Source of the DNA: Hermatobates lingyangjiaoensis
Taxonomy: Eukaryota > Arthropoda > Insecta > Hemiptera > Hermatobatidae
Length of the DNA stretch: 64,000 bases
Direction: 5' to 3'
NCBI GenBank assembly: GCA_026182355.1
Contig: JAPFBL010000578.1
Span: 1 to 64,000, forward strand
A program made the translations under genes and the position numbers. Of the stretch, positions 8,834 through 20,479 are shown piece after piece (within the stretch, counting starts at the first letter, position 1; every line of letters begins with the position of its first letter). Under the pieces are notes generated by a model. The model was not told the DNA's origin. It did no database searches and worked only from the letters and a program-made list of their open reading frames with translations.

Positions 8834-10200
8834 TATATTTTGTACTGTAATACAGAAACTTTAACTTCTTTGACATTTACAGAGCCTCCGATCGATAATT
8901 TGAACCATAGTTCGTTATCAAGAGAGCATTCATTGATTCTCTTGAATCATATCATAAAATATAATATGATGAGGATAAACTTTCTATGACAAAATTAAAG
9001 AAATTGAAATGCCAAAAAAAAAAAAATAAAAGCTAGAAAAATTGTTCTCTGAACCCATTCGCATCTGTCATGAGAGAGTGACTTCAAATTAAATACAAAA
9101 CAAGTAACAACAAGAATACAGAGAAACTTAAGGGGAAGTAATAAAGAAAGATTAGAAGAAGATACATAGTTTCAGGAGAAGCTGAAAAAAACGTAAAAAA
9201 TTATAGGAAATAAAAAAATATTAATATACAGCAATAAATAACATAGAAAACCTTAGGTCCGAAGGTGAGAATCACCAGTTTGAGGAGAGTTATATTGTAG
9301 TTGATATTGCGATTGCAGATTATTCAATTGCAGATTACCAAAAGGTCCAATTTGCTTAACAATACCCTTATCAAAAATTCATCCAACTTAAAGAGACCCG
9401 GCTGCTGTTGATGAGGGTTTCAGAGTTATTTTTGATCAAAGCACTTTCATCTATGTTCCTTTCAAGATCTGAAGATAGAAAAATCAGGTTTTTTGGCATC
9501 CTTCCGTTTGTTTTTCTTGTAAAAATAAAATCGAAATAAATGTTAATTAGTTAACGTATTTTAATTAATTGAAATTTGGTGCAAATACTCTACACAACAG
9601 AATTGAAAAAAAGAAATATAGCAGTATTTTAAAGAATTTAAAGTCTGTGAAATTACTTATTTTTTCATTGTTTACCATTATTGCTATTGATATAAAATCA
9701 ATAAAGAAGAGACTAAAATAAATAAAAAGAAAAATTAACAATTGAGGTTAAGGAGAATTTATACTAATTTAGAAACAGAAACCACATTAATATATTCAGA
9801 TTGAAAATACTAACATCATTTTGAAGCTGTTTCAATTATATGAAGAACAAGGACAAATGATCTTGCAGATAGTCACTGAAACGACGGGGTCATTCTCCTC
9901 ACAGAATTCACATCAAACTTTTTTCTTCAAGTGGATGGTTTTATAACCCATAACTAGGGGTTGAAAAGTCATATTGTGAGGTGTCAGTCTTTTACTTACC
10001 GTGCTATCGAATAAGTCTACTAGTGTTCTAATAGACTGTGAGAATATCATCACGTCATTATTAAACTATTATTCAACTCGTTTTTCTATACTTTGCTATT
10101 CCCTGATTTAACTTTTAATTTTCTTGAACAGTACTTCATAGCTGTTATCAAGATTAAAGCCTCTATCAGGTTTTGTTGATATTCTTGTAGTTGGTTTATA
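8834..10200. other. No recognisable feature
   Basis: AT-rich, stops in all frames, no repeat that I can identify. Confidence 0.5.
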
Positions 10201-10214
10201 TTTCTATTTCAAAG

Positions 10215-10412
10215 GCAAAGCAATCAATTATTATGTGGTATTTACTCATTGTAGAGTAAAACAGTTAATGAAATAGTCTCCACTCAGTTGTACCACAGAC
10301 CTTCCCCTGGGTTAAGGTCTGAAGAAGAACACTACGTGTTCGAAACGCGTTGTTTATATTATTAAACTTCTTTATATGGATACTATTTTATTAACTTTTT
10401 TGACCCTACAAT
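10215..10412 (+). mobile_element. Foldback pLTR, GAAACGCGTT family
   Basis: An inverted pair of about 38 bp (roughly 10248-10285 against 10380-10412) flanks a hammerhead-like motif. The upstream flank matches that of the 58.5-kb element (TGTGGTATTTACTCATT), so the repeat extends left of the arm. It is not flanked by (TA)n. Confidence 0.6.
10316..10352 (+). ncRNA. Hammerhead ribozyme candidate
   Basis: CTGAAGA (10319-10325), an unpaired A, stem II GAACAC/GTGTTC (6 bp, 3-nt loop), GAAA (10342-10345), then CGCGTT giving a 2-bp stem III and U before the cleavage point. Stem I is made mostly of wobble pairs. Confidence 0.75.
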
Positions 10413-10898
10413 GGTTTATATTTTGTCCCTGAATTAAGCAAACCATTCCACATGTATGATTTCCTTCTGCCTGGAAGAGAAATATTTCCTATTTTTTGCG
10501 AATTTGTTGAAGGATACTTTTATTCTCCTTAAACATTCAACAACTCATTTCTTTTCACGAATATTGATCTTCTTTCCTCACAGTCACCACCGTCACGTCT
10601 TCGTATATTTTCACAGAAAGTAACGAAGGTTTAATGGATCTCCAATATTTTGTCATCGATTACAGAACTCCCAACTCTTACTCAAGTTTCTAGTTTTATC
10701 GTTAAATTGACTGATATTCGGCTTAAGCTTGTCTTCTCTTATTAATTTGGTTGTAACCGTCAAAACAGATACACATCATGTGAACAATAATCAAACTTTC
10801 ATTGTTAGTTCATTATTGTCAATGTGAAAAACGCATTTTTTTATACATTCCTGGGAATAACTGTGAACGCATAAATAAAAGTATATATTACTATAGAT

Positions 10899-11305
10899 CA
10901 GGGATCAGCAAACTGCGATCGGCGGGTCACATGCGGCCTACTACATTTTTTTGTGCGGAGATTATCTGGAATTCCATCTTAATATTTAAAATTCCTTTAC
11001 TTTTCGCTTATTAACAAAATCTCAACAAGGCTTTGAGGAGGGAAAGAGAGAGAGTGAGAGAAAGAGACAGTGAGAACACGTAAATGACGTAATTTGTTAA
11101 ATGACGATACTAATCTTTGGGATTGCGTTGTCGTAATTACTTCATAATCATTATAAAATAATGAGATAGGAATACAAGTTTTCATCATATGGATAATAGT
11201 AACTAATTATTGAAACATTAATATAGCACACAGTACTTATATATACACATATATAGGACATGCGAAAACAAATACCCCCGGTTCTCGAAAGGTTACCCAT
11301 GCCTG
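10899..11305. mobile_element. hAT-type MITE (407 bp)
   Basis: Starts CAGGGATCAGCAAACTGCGA and ends ...TTACCCATGCCTG, a hAT-like terminus pair with weak inverted similarity. It is flanked by a perfect 8-bp duplication CTATAGAT (10891-10898 and 11306-11313). Target duplications of 8 bp are the hAT signature. It has no transposase reading frame, so it is non-autonomous. Confidence 0.85.
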
Positions 11306-11319
11306 CTATAGATTATAAT

Positions 11320-11865
11320 AAATTATATCTGATTTACGAATTCTATCGAATTTTAATTAGTTGAAATACTCTACAGTATAGAATCGAAAAAAAGTATATC
11401 CGTATTTGAAAGAAATAAAAGTCTGTCAAATTAATTATTTTTTCATTGTCTACCATTACAGCTACCAAGTGATATAAATAAAAATTTTGGCCATCTGATA
11501 CTAGATTCTTGCTTTAAATTATTAGTTTTGTTAAACATTTTTATTAATATATGACGTCTCTAGCAATAATAGTAATGCAGTAAAGTGTATTTCGGGATGA
11601 ATTATTGTACCTAGAATAAAGTGGAATGGTAAGACAGAACTTTTAATAACATAATTGATTAATTGATTTACGATTAAATTTGTAATTTACAGTTTGTGGC
11701 TTAAAAAAGTGTTTACATTTCTTTGTTACATCATGTTATAGTTTCATAGTTTATAGCCTTGACATAGTTTATATGTTTCATAGTAATAGCAGCAATAAAT
11801 ATCAGGTTTTTTTTTCGGACGATTGATTCTTACTCTTTTTTCAAACTTATAGACCTCGAGCTCAC
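11320..11865. other. No recognisable feature
   Basis: AT-rich sequence without gene or repeat signature. Confidence 0.5.
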
Positions 11866-11919
11866 TCCTAACATCTTAGCAGATCATTTATCTTTGTTAG
11901 TTTTGTTAGTTTTCTACTT

Positions 11920-11978
11920 CTCTCACTCCCTCTCTCTCTTTCTCTCTCTCCCTCCCCTCTCTCCTTCTCTCTCTCCCC

Positions 11979-12049
<71 letters not shown>
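11920..12049. repeat. (TC)n microsatellite
   Basis: Imperfect, then perfect CT repeat. It generates Ser/Leu-rich and Arg/Glu-rich reading frames that are not genes. Confidence 0.95.
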
Positions 12050-12051
<2 letters not shown>

Positions 12052-12284
12052 CACAGACACACTTACAAACACCCACATATCAGTTTTGCTCTGCAATCAA
12101 GCTTTCATGTCTGACAAATTAATCTTTTTCTAAAAGTCTGGGATTTTGAAAAAGGATAACTTTGCCGTAGAAAATATGAATGACTGAAGTTATCTAAGTT
12201 CTTGTTCAATACGTCAAGCTTGTACTAATCCCCCTCCCCAAACACCACAAACCAACTACTCAAGACCTAAAAGAACACGTGCAT

Positions 12285-12286
<2 letters not shown>

Positions 12287-12326
<40 letters not shown>

Positions 12327-12338
12327 CATCACACACAC
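12287..12338. repeat. (AC)n microsatellite
   Basis: AC dinucleotide repeat with one interruption near 12326. Confidence 0.95.
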
Positions 12339-12339
12339 A

Positions 12340-13195
12340 TATATATACAAAATTTCTAATAAATATTGGTAAAGACAGAGTTAAAAGAAATGAAAATAAA
12401 GAGATTATTACTGGCGAAGACATGTTTATCCGTACACATAATATTAATTAGTGTATTGCATACATTTACTCTTCATTCGGCAACCAACAAATATTGTTCA
12501 CAGAAAATTCTACATATGCTGTATTTAACGAGACACACAGTCAAGTTTATCACAGGTTCGTTGAATAATTTCCATGAGAAATTAAACAATATCTGTCATA
12601 CAACTCGGTTTGTGTAGGAACAGAACTCACACATTAACCTCAAGAATTTCTTGACTCACTAGAGTTGTCTGGATTGCTCCAAAATAAGCTAGAACTCAAA
12701 AAGGAAGCTCCTGTCATGTCTATGTATGAGAAACATTGACCCACAGCGCATATGTAATGGAGCAAGACTAATAACTGAGGAGCTTTGTGATAAAGTAATT
12801 GTTTATAAAATTATTGTATCACGGTGTCAATGATAAATAATTTTAATTCCAATATTAAAAATTGTTTTATCTGAAGAGGACAACATTCCTTTTTTAAAGA
12901 TTCAATTTCCAATTCAGTTATCATTTGCCATGACTATTCATAAGTTTCAGAGAATTTGTTCAGACCAATTACATGTTGTTCTTAGTAGGGTAAACAGCAA
13001 GAAAGCACTAAATTTTTTTTTGCAAAATTCATATCGTACAAAAAATCTAAATAAAGAGAAGTGTCTTGAAACTATGTTTATTATCTTTTTTATTTGAAAT
13101 GAATTAATTTAGAGTTTATCTGCATTTACGTGAACTTGCTTGCAATAAAAAGGAAGGTGTTGGATGACACAACAGGTCACGGATACTCTAGTTTA
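12340..13195. other. No recognisable feature
   Basis: AT-rich. A short open frame at 12366-12617 has no recognisable domain and I do not call it a gene. Confidence 0.5.
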
Positions 13196-13229
13196 TATAT
13201 GATTTTAATGTATACCTTAAGTAGCAATG

Positions 13230-13440
13230 GAAGTGTTATTAAATTATTATTTATCAAACCATAACAAAAAAATAACACGAAGAAACAACACTGAACAAAC
13301 ATCAATATTTCGACCACGTCGTAATCAGAAGGAGAACATGAAAACAGCAACTGAGAAGAATTCCTTTCCTTCTCCTTCTCCTGATGACGACGAAGTCGAA
13401 ATACTAAAGTGAGTTGTGTGTTGTTTCTACATGCTCTTTT
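13230..13440 (+). mobile_element. PLE pLTR foldback
   Basis: A minus-strand arm (about 13265-13345, containing TATTTCGACCACGTCG) faces a plus-strand arm (about 13370-13440). The plus arm carries an intact hammerhead core; the minus arm carries a mutated one (CTGATTA for CTGATGA, about 13308-13330). Confidence 0.65.
13379..13414 (+). ncRNA. Hammerhead-like ribozyme motif
   Basis: CTGATGA (13381-13387), stem II GAC/GTC with GAA loop, GAAA (13398-13401), GTGAGT at 13409-13414. Stem II is short. Confidence 0.6.
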
Positions 13441-13678
13441 CTTGTAATCGTTTGACATATTGGCCTAATATACGGTTTCATGTTTATTATTCATTCTTTA
13501 AGCATAATAAGCGTTGTTTATTTAAACAGTTATAATAGATAGATGGAGTGTGCTTAGATTACAGGAGCATTGTATAATTGAGTGCTACATTGAATGGAAT
13601 TATTTCTAAAAATGAAAAAAAAAGTTACTGACTGAAAGATGGATATTGTTGTAAGAAGAGTATTATTGGACTTACAGG

Positions 13679-13870
13679 TGGAAGAGTAGGGAGAATGGGT
13701 GAGCAAAAGGGACGACCGAGGTGGGAGCCGAGGCGGTGCGATCTGAGGAGGAAGAGTTGATGGGAAGGGAGGGGAGCACACGTGTGGTGCAGAGAGCCCT
13801 TCTCGTAAAGCACATCCGCAGTGGCTCTCAGCCTGACGCCGCGCTATTCCTCCAGCCAGCCTTGCCCTTT
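13679..13870. other. GC-richer segment, unassigned
   Basis: A purine-rich segment, clearly more GC-rich than its surroundings, immediately before the minisatellite. No coding signature on either strand. It could be an older repeat or the unique flank of the array. Confidence 0.4.
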
Positions 13871-14650
13871 CTCATACCAGCCTGCTTCAAAACCGGTGTG
13901 GCTATCGACCAGCTACACAAGTAGCATGTACTAGGGACACCTTTAATGGTATATAAATATGGTATGGTCTCATACCAGTCAATAGTTTGCTTGTTAAAAT
14001 TCCTCAAAAACCACTATAGCTTACGACCAGCTATACAAGTAGGATGCACTAGGTACATGTTTAATGGTATATAAATTTGGTATGGTCTCATACCAGTCAA
14101 TAGTTTGCTTGTTACGATTCCTCAAAAACCACTATAGCTTACGACCAGCTACACAAGTAGTATGTACTAGGTATACTTTAATGGTATATAAATATAGTAT
14201 GGTCTCATACCAGTCAATAGTTTGCTTGTTACGATTCCTCAAAAACCATATAGCTTACGACCAGCTACACAAGTAGCATGTACTAGGTATACCTTTAATG
14301 GTGTATAAATATGGTATGGTCTCATACAATCAATAGTTTGCTTGTTAATATTCCTCAAAACCGGTTTAGCTTTCGACTAGCTACACAAGTAGCATGTACT
14401 AGGTTCTTTAATGGTATGCATATGAATATGGTAGGTCTTATACCAGTAAATAGTTTGGCTTGTTAATAGTCCTCAAAACCGGTATGGCTTTTGACCAGCT
14501 ACACAAGTAGCATGTACTAGTTACCATTAATGGTATGTGGTATATGAATGTGGTAGGTCTTATACCAGTCAATATTTTGTTTGTTAATAGCTCTCAAAAC
14601 CGTTATAGCTTACTGACCAGCTACACAACTAGCATGTACTAGGTATGTGT
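13871..14650. repeat. 118-bp minisatellite, about 6.5 copies
   Basis: Units marked by GACCAGCTACACAAGTAG begin at 13907, 14025, 14143, 14259, 14375, 14493 and 14615, giving spacings of 116-122 bp. Each unit also holds CATACCAGTCAATAGTTTG and CCTCAAAACC. Divergence grows to the right. Confidence 0.95.
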
Positions 14651-14889
14651 TCTCAAGTGAAATGCATACCAACAATAGAAACATGCTATGGATTTATAAT
14701 AATGAAACTTGTTACATATACCAACTATGTATGACGAAGCCTACTATATTATACCAGCAGGTACAAGCATATGTGCTTAGTGGCCCGATGTAAAAGAGAC
14801 TTATTTAGTTATTCTTACTCTAGGTACATGGTACTGTTTAGAGCAGGAGTTTTCAAGGAGGGTGAAATTCATTGAGTAGCATCTTCTGT

Positions 14890-15157
14890 TGATTCTACAT
14901 TGGGAGTCCTAAATTTTACCTAACTCCATTGTATTTAGGAGAATTTAGTCACCATCCTCCTCCATTGACCTCCATTGTATTTAGTCACGAATACCTGACA
15001 TCTTGCAGGCTTGGGACCGATAGTTTCACGTCCTCTCCGTGGGACAACGTGCTCAGATTTATTCACCTCTTGCGTGAATAAATTGAGGGCCAGAGAGTAT
15101 CGAACCACGGACCTACCAGTTCAGAGTACGTTAACCATTGAACTAACCTGGCCCCCT
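14890..15157 (-). repeat. tRNA-derived SINE, minus strand, diverged
   Basis: On the minus strand it begins near 15157 with the CCAGGTTAGTTCAATGGTTAA tRNA-like head, followed by the body with TGAATAAATCTGAGCACGTT, and it shares the GGACTCCCAATGTAG tail with the SINEs at 38.4 and 60.4 kb. The A box is mutated. Confidence 0.8.
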
Positions 15158-15294
15158 AAATTGATTATTAGTCAAACGTTAATATTGTAGTGAAATTAGC
15201 GAAGTATTGGGTTGAAAATGTATTTGATAGGCTCAGATAAAAATATTGTTAATTTGAAGGTAGATCTAAACTCTATTCTAAAGTATATTTTCAT

Positions 15295-15345
15295 GTCTAT
15301 CCACCGGTTTCGGCCCTTTCCCATTTTGCAGATCTGACAAGACTT
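15295..15345 (-). repeat. Possible pLTR remnant
   Basis: On the minus strand, GGGCCGAAACCGGTGG resembles the GAAA/stem III half of a hammerhead and shares GAAACCGGT with the foldback at 22.26 kb, but CTGANGA is absent. Weak call. Confidence 0.3.
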
Positions 15346-15479
15346 CTACAGCAGTCAAGCAGGAAAGGGAATATACGAAGAAGGATAGCTTTGCTCTTAT
15401 ACCCCTCCTATCAATAAAGTAAAGTGGTAAAACACTTTCAGTAAAAAGCCCTGCATCCTGTTTTATAGCCACTTAGAAT

Positions 15480-16395
15480 ATAAAACCATAACTCGCCAGA
15501 AAAATAAACTCTGCTCATAAGTGGATCAGTGGAGAAGGATGGCCTATGAAATCTGAATTTGAAGCAAATAACTTTTATATACCATAACAGCAGATGTACC
15601 AAAGGGTTACCAGTGAATATCAGCCCTTATTATCCTATCGGAACTTACATAACTACACATACGTACAATACAGTTTTATTAATTTAATTCGTTCAAACGT
15701 AAAGGAAATGTGATCTACGAAAATATACGCGTACATATTTATTTAATTATTTTAATATAAAACTGCAAGTTACAAAATAAAAAGTTTTTGCCGATTGATT
15801 CGTTTCAAGCCTGATGGTTTTTTTCGTCAGTTCAAACCAGCTGCGGTAAAAAATTTCAGAGGTATATAAATGATAATGTTTTAACAGACCTCTTAAAAAG
15901 TGCTTTTCCTTGTAAAAGAAACGAAAAAAAAGTTTATGCAAAAATTGACACCGAATTTTTTTTATATATATTTTTTTCGAGATCATTTAATGATTACATT
16001 ACTGATGATTACTGATATAGTGCAGCAAGTATATTCGATAAAAACATTGTTAGTAATTAAGTTTCGATACATTCAAATAAGAGATATCTTTACCATTTCG
16101 TTGTATGTATTTAATTATTGCACTCCAAAAAGAAAACACTAAAATAAAACGATAGTAGTTTTTAAAGGTTGAAATCAAACTCTCAGAAAAGAATGTTATT
16201 AGTTTTGTTTAAAATCTTTTTTTGCTGTTCGAAATAAAAATTACTAAATAAAAAGAACTATAAAATTATACGCTACTGGATGACTAAGCATTTTAATAGT
16301 AAAAAATAATCCTAAATGAGAAACAAAAGTTTTTTTGGAAAATATAAGTTTTCCAATGCTGTTTTATGATTTTTATACTGTTAGCACAATCATAT
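15480..16395. other. No recognisable feature
   Basis: AT-rich, nothing identifiable. Confidence 0.5.
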
Positions 16396-16399
16396 GTCA

Positions 16400-16450
<51 letters not shown>
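16400..16450. repeat. (TA)n tract
   Basis: About 50 bp of TA at the left end of a pLTR fragment. Confidence 0.95.
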
Positions 16451-16453
<3 letters not shown>

Positions 16454-16540
16454 AAACACATAAAGAAATCGGAAAAAACTAAGATCTTTCAACCGTAAAC
16501 AAGCGATCTTAGTCAAGAATTTAAATTATCTTTTTTTCAT
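16451..16540 (-). mobile_element. pLTR fragment of the 34.9-kb PLE family, ribozyme core deleted
   Basis: The minus strand keeps TACGGTTGAAAGATCTTAGT but the CTGACGA box is missing: GACT joins directly to the stem II segment. A defective copy next to (TA)n. Confidence 0.55.
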
Positions 16541-16544
16541 TTTT

Positions 16545-18855
16545 TGGTTATCACTATTGTATTAACGTGTTTATAGAAATATTTTTATAATATAAATTAA
16601 TAATAACAATAACTTCTTGATAAATATATGAATTTAAAACATTAAACAATATAATATTCATTAAAATGCTAATAGGTATTATCGCAACACCTAGAGAGCT
16701 TATGAAACAAAAAAAAAAGAAAGATTTTAGGATGATTTGTGATAAGGCCTTAAGCATGTTTAAAATATATCTATTTATTGTGAAATAATATATCAAATAT
16801 TATTTTATTATAATAAGACATTTTAAAATAAATTCAATAGAGAAATAAATTCATAAACAGTATTAACATTATTCCACTAAATATTTACTTCTAGTCGGAG
16901 TCACTGTATATTGAGTAAGTGAAAGTGGATATTAGTGTGGTATCAGGTAAAGAGGAGTGATATATTTTAAGGGCGTATAACAGAGAAAAAAATCAAAACA
17001 GTAATTTAGATAAATAAAGATTGATAAAAAAATGGAAACAATAAGTAAGTTTAAAACAACTCAAAAAACTTTAAAAATTGTAAGACTATCCAAACAAGTT
17101 TAACGAACCGTAGTGTTCTTCCAGGTTACTAAAAAATACAATGACCAAGAGTTATTGGATATTATTAATGCTGCAAGAACCTACTGTTAAATCAAATTTT
17201 AATATCATTAAAATTTTTATATTGGGACCATTAAGTAATTTTTAGCCTTAATGAAATCCATATTAACTGATTGCATAAATTGAATTAAAAATAATATCAA
17301 AGTAACATAAATATATATCCTACTAAGTCTGATAAAAAACTATTATTAATATATCTGATTAATTCAAATAAACATTAATTAGTAAAGCTTAACATTTCAA
17401 ATTTCAGATGAGTTATTCCAGTTTATTTTATAAAAATATTTATTTTGTAAAATAAAATGACTAAGCTCTTTCTAACCAATAATTAATTTATATCGTTTTA
17501 TAGGAAATTTTAATAAGTATCTGACTCATAAAACAACATTTATCAGGTTCCATAAATACTACTATACACCAGTTTAATTGGTGGATAGTTAAGAAATTAC
17601 TTGAGGTTTTTAACGACATAGATAATTTAGAAAAACTAATAAGCTTGAAGTATTTATAATGCAAAGTTCTTAGCACCCAAATGCCAAAAAGAATTACTTC
17701 ATAATTTATCAGATAAAATATTGAATCATTATACAGTAAGACCATTAGGATACGGCTTAAATTATATGTTTTGTTACTATAAATGTAAATCATCTGAAGT
17801 GTTTCTAATGCAGAAAAATCGAACGATACAGTTATTAAAAATTTCGTATTTTAAAATGAATTTCTTAAGGAGTTGTACAAATGAAGTAGTTAGTACCCTA
17901 CAATATTTCATTTACTCTTATTGTATGTGTTGAAATGGTTAATTTGAGATTTTTGGTTTAGTTGGAACTTTTGAATAAGTGTAATAAAAAAAATAATTAG
18001 CCAGTGACTGCGTAAATCTCCTTCACTACCTCGCCTATTTGAGTTGTTTAGTTTTATTTTATTAATTTTATTTATTCAAAAATTAACTTTGAAACACCAA
18101 ATTTACAAAGGTAACGGGGTTGTTGACTTAATATCATGTAAAATAACTGTAAAAATGTTGTGATAGCCTGTTTTAAAGAATATGTTAGTGAATATATTAA
18201 GCATTAAGTATGATATAGGTTATATTATTCATGAAAGTCTTTGTATGCATTATTTTCTTAATTATAATGCAAAAGCCTCGACTTTTTAAACATATCGTCA
18301 TAAATCAACTCAAGGAAAAAAAAAGTGACAAATTGCTTTCGGGGGTTCTTTTCAAAGCTATATTCTAGCCAACAGAATTTATTTTGATAGCTGCAATGTT
18401 TCAGCAAAAAAAAAATATTTATTCCTTTAGATTTCTGTTATCAAAGATATATTGCAGTCCTGGTATATATTAGCTCACTGAAAGGTAAATATTAAAAATG
18501 AAGTATTTTTATATCAATAAACTGTGTTTAGAATTAACTCAGAGTAGCACTGTTAACTATGCGTATTTTATTAGTTTCTTATATAACTGCTTGTTAAGTC
18601 TCATTTTTTATACAATAATGAAAAACATTATTTTTTATCATATATTTTATGCTAAAAATATAATCTTACGTTGTAAAATGGTTACGCTGAATCAAAAAAC
18701 GATTAGGATTAGAAATTAGAAATTTACAGAATAAACTGTCATTGTTCTTATTCAATTTAAGCGGTATATTTCAGTATAATTACAATATTAAACAGCTCGT
18801 TCCGCCATGTTTTTGGTACAAATTTTGTGACAATTTTAATGTTTATTTATTCACT
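16545..18855. other. No recognisable feature
   Basis: 2.3 kb of very AT-rich sequence, densely stopped, without repeats that I recognise. Confidence 0.5.
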
Positions 18856-18983
18856 GTTATTGTTTTTTTCCTGAATTTTGTGTCGCATTATAAAGTTTCG
18901 TTTTTCGTCTGAAAATTGTTTTTCTTTTTACATCTGCTAATGCTAAAGTAATATGTCTGTCTCTTGGGTAACTGATATGGCAT

Positions 18984-19125
18984 TTGACGCCAGTCCACCG
19001 CAAAGTTGTTAGGAGAATGGAGCAGACCAGCTTTAAAGTCGTTAAAGCAAAGGCTGCTGTGCATTTCAATGAAATATGCTTACGTGAAGAAGCCATCTTA
19101 CACGAATATTTTAAATTTACTGCTG
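18984..19125 (+). pseudogene. PLE protein N-terminal fragment
   Basis: Reads RKVVRRMEQTSFKVV followed by HFNEICLREEAI, the conserved N-terminal PLE signature, and then runs into (TA)n. It is the 3' end of a solitary pLTR, so only the first part of the ORF is present. The start at 18984 is only the track start; no initiation evidence. Confidence 0.55.
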
Positions 19126-19154
19126 AATATATATATATATATATATATTCCATT

Positions 19155-19192
<38 letters not shown>

Positions 19193-19200
19193 AATATATA
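19126..19200. repeat. (TA)n tracts
   Basis: Two TA runs separated by a short insert near 19148-19158. Confidence 0.9.
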
Positions 19201-19316
19201 TATTGTTAAATATGCCCCATATTTGGCTTGTATCTGTTTCTTACACAATTTCTCCAGTTTCCGGAATTCCTTCTTCGTCTCTTCATTAAAACTATAAAGC
19301 TTATCACCAATATTGC

Positions 19317-19354
19317 ACCTGATGATGAATGTGGTACATTCGAAACATGTCGAC
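19317..19354 (+). ncRNA. Hammerhead ribozyme candidate
   Basis: CTGATGA (19319-19325), stem II GAATGT/ACATTC (6 bp, GGT loop), GAAA (19342-19345), CATGTC giving stem III AC/GU with AU loop and C at the cleavage site. Stem I resumes after an AC/GACTA loop as the long palindrome arms. Confidence 0.8.
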
Positions 19355-19510
19355 TAGCAATATTGGTGATAAGCTTTATAGTTTTAATGAAGAGACGAGG
19401 AAGGAATTACGGAAACTGGAGAAATTGTGTAAGAAACAGATACAAGCCAAATATGGGGCGTTATTTAACAATATATGTTTAAATAAAGGACTGCTTCCAA
19501 CTTTTACAAA
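19345..19510 (+). pseudogene. PLE protein N-terminal fragment
   Basis: The frame carries a basic/acidic helix-like stretch (FNEETRKELRKLEKLCKKQ) and the signature FNNICLNKGLLPTFTN before entering TA repeats as IYI. This is the beginning of a PLE ORF carried at the element's 3' end; the RT and endonuclease are absent. Confidence 0.6.
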
Positions 19511-19522
19511 TATATATATATA

Positions 19523-19674
19523 AAGATTTCACATAAACACGTGAAATAACAATCAACGATCAAACCACAATATGAAATGGGAAAACAAGACTAAGATCTT
19601 TCAGTCGAAGGCTGCTTGTTAGGACTGAAAGATCTTAGTCTTGTTTTCCCATTTCATATTGTGGTTTAATCATA
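19523..19674. mobile_element. pLTR palindrome, 34.9-kb PLE family
   Basis: Arms 19555-19602 and 19627-19674 mirror each other (ACAAGACTAAGATCTTTCA / TGAAAGATCTTAGTCTTGT). The ribozyme core between them has been deleted. Bounded by (TA)n on both sides. Confidence 0.8.
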
Positions 19675-19739
19675 TATATATATATATATGCTATATGGAT
19701 AGGTATTATCTGACTTACCACCTATCCTCTATTATGTTA

Positions 19740-19915
19740 ATATAGACAAGAAACATAAAGAAATTCAAAGAACACACTTACAGTCTCTAATTTTCGTTGA
19801 ACCGTCTTCAGGAGAGATACAGAGCAAGAAATCGTTGTAAGTTTTCTGAAGACGTTCACCAAAAATTAGAGACTGTTAGTTCAGACGTTCTTTTGTATTT
19901 CACTATGTTTATTAT
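19740..19915. mobile_element. pLTR palindrome
   Basis: Arms at about 19745-19812 and 19843-19915 are inverted copies. The minus-strand arm holds a hammerhead-like core; the plus-strand arm has lost the G of GAAA. It merges into a degenerate tandem repeat on the right. Confidence 0.65.
19789..19814 (-). ncRNA. Hammerhead-like ribozyme motif
   Basis: Minus strand: CTC, CTGAAGA (19805-19811), weak stem II, GAAA (19792-19795), then GAG pairing with CTC. GTAAGT at 19776-19781. Same family as 50.41 kb. Confidence 0.5.
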
Positions 19916-20475
19916 GTAACTCACTTTATGAAAGACTATATCCGTTTAACTCGAAATCGTATTGCCAACGAAAATGCGATAGTCAGATATCTTGAGCAGT
20001 TATCTGACATACCACCTCTTCTTTGTTTATGATATGTCAGACCTTATTACAAATGTCATGCTGAAAAACAGAGCAAGAAATCGTTGTTAAGTCTTTCCAA
20101 GTAAATTTGCTGTTATTCAACGTTGATTTGCTATTTCACAGTGTTTCATTATAGTATCACTTTATGAACAGACGTATGAACTCATTATGCCTCATAAGAA
20201 ATAAGACGCAACTCAGATATTGAGCATTATTACATACAATTGCCACTTTCATGAATTATGGATACTGTAGTTATGCGATAATAATATAAAAAAGCTTTGT
20301 TAATCTTTCCAAGTAAATTTAATTATAGTTAATTGCTAACAGAGTGTTTCATATAGTGTCACTTTTAAACAGACGTATTTTAGTAGATAAGAAATAAGAC
20401 CACCGATTATTTATTAAAGAATTGTCACTTTCATGAATAAGGGATACTGTGTTTGCGAAAAAATAAAAAATTTAA
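19811..20475. repeat. Degenerate long-period tandem repeat, about 3 units
   Basis: AGAGCAAGAAATCGTTG recurs at 19821 and 20070. TCTTTCCAAGTAAATTT recurs near 20092 and 20312. A block with GTGTTTCAT and AACAGACGTAT recurs near 20147 and 20344. Periods are about 200-250 bp. Confidence 0.7.
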
Positions 20476-20479
20476 TTAT

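Larger units (their letters stand above)
19201..19510 (+). mobile_element. PLE pLTR palindrome with ribozyme at its centre
   Basis: The minus-oriented arm (19201-19313) and plus-oriented arm (19355-19470) are near-perfect inverted copies. The roughly 40-bp centre is a hammerhead-like motif. The right arm continues as coding sequence with the N-terminal signature LFNNICLNKGLLPTFTN and stops at (TA)n. The arms would extend ribozyme stem I by more than 100 bp beyond a small internal loop. Confidence 0.85.

Noticed and set aside
8682..8989. Open frames rich in Ile/Tyr on both strands
   Set aside because: Translations of (TA)n; the same applies to frames at 5132-5445, 18857-19289, 36498, 52172-52636 and 60655.
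11868..12133. Ser/Leu and Arg/Glu repeat proteins
   Set aside because: Both strands of a (TC)n microsatellite.
12366..12617. 83-codon open frame with start codon
   Set aside because: No domain, no coding bias distinguishable from the AT-rich background.
14064..14276. 70-codon frame with repeated peptide
   Set aside because: Translation of the 118-bp minisatellite, whose period is not a multiple of three throughout.
13907..14650. CRISPR-like array
   Set aside because: Units are full tandem copies without unique spacers; a minisatellite in a eukaryotic context.
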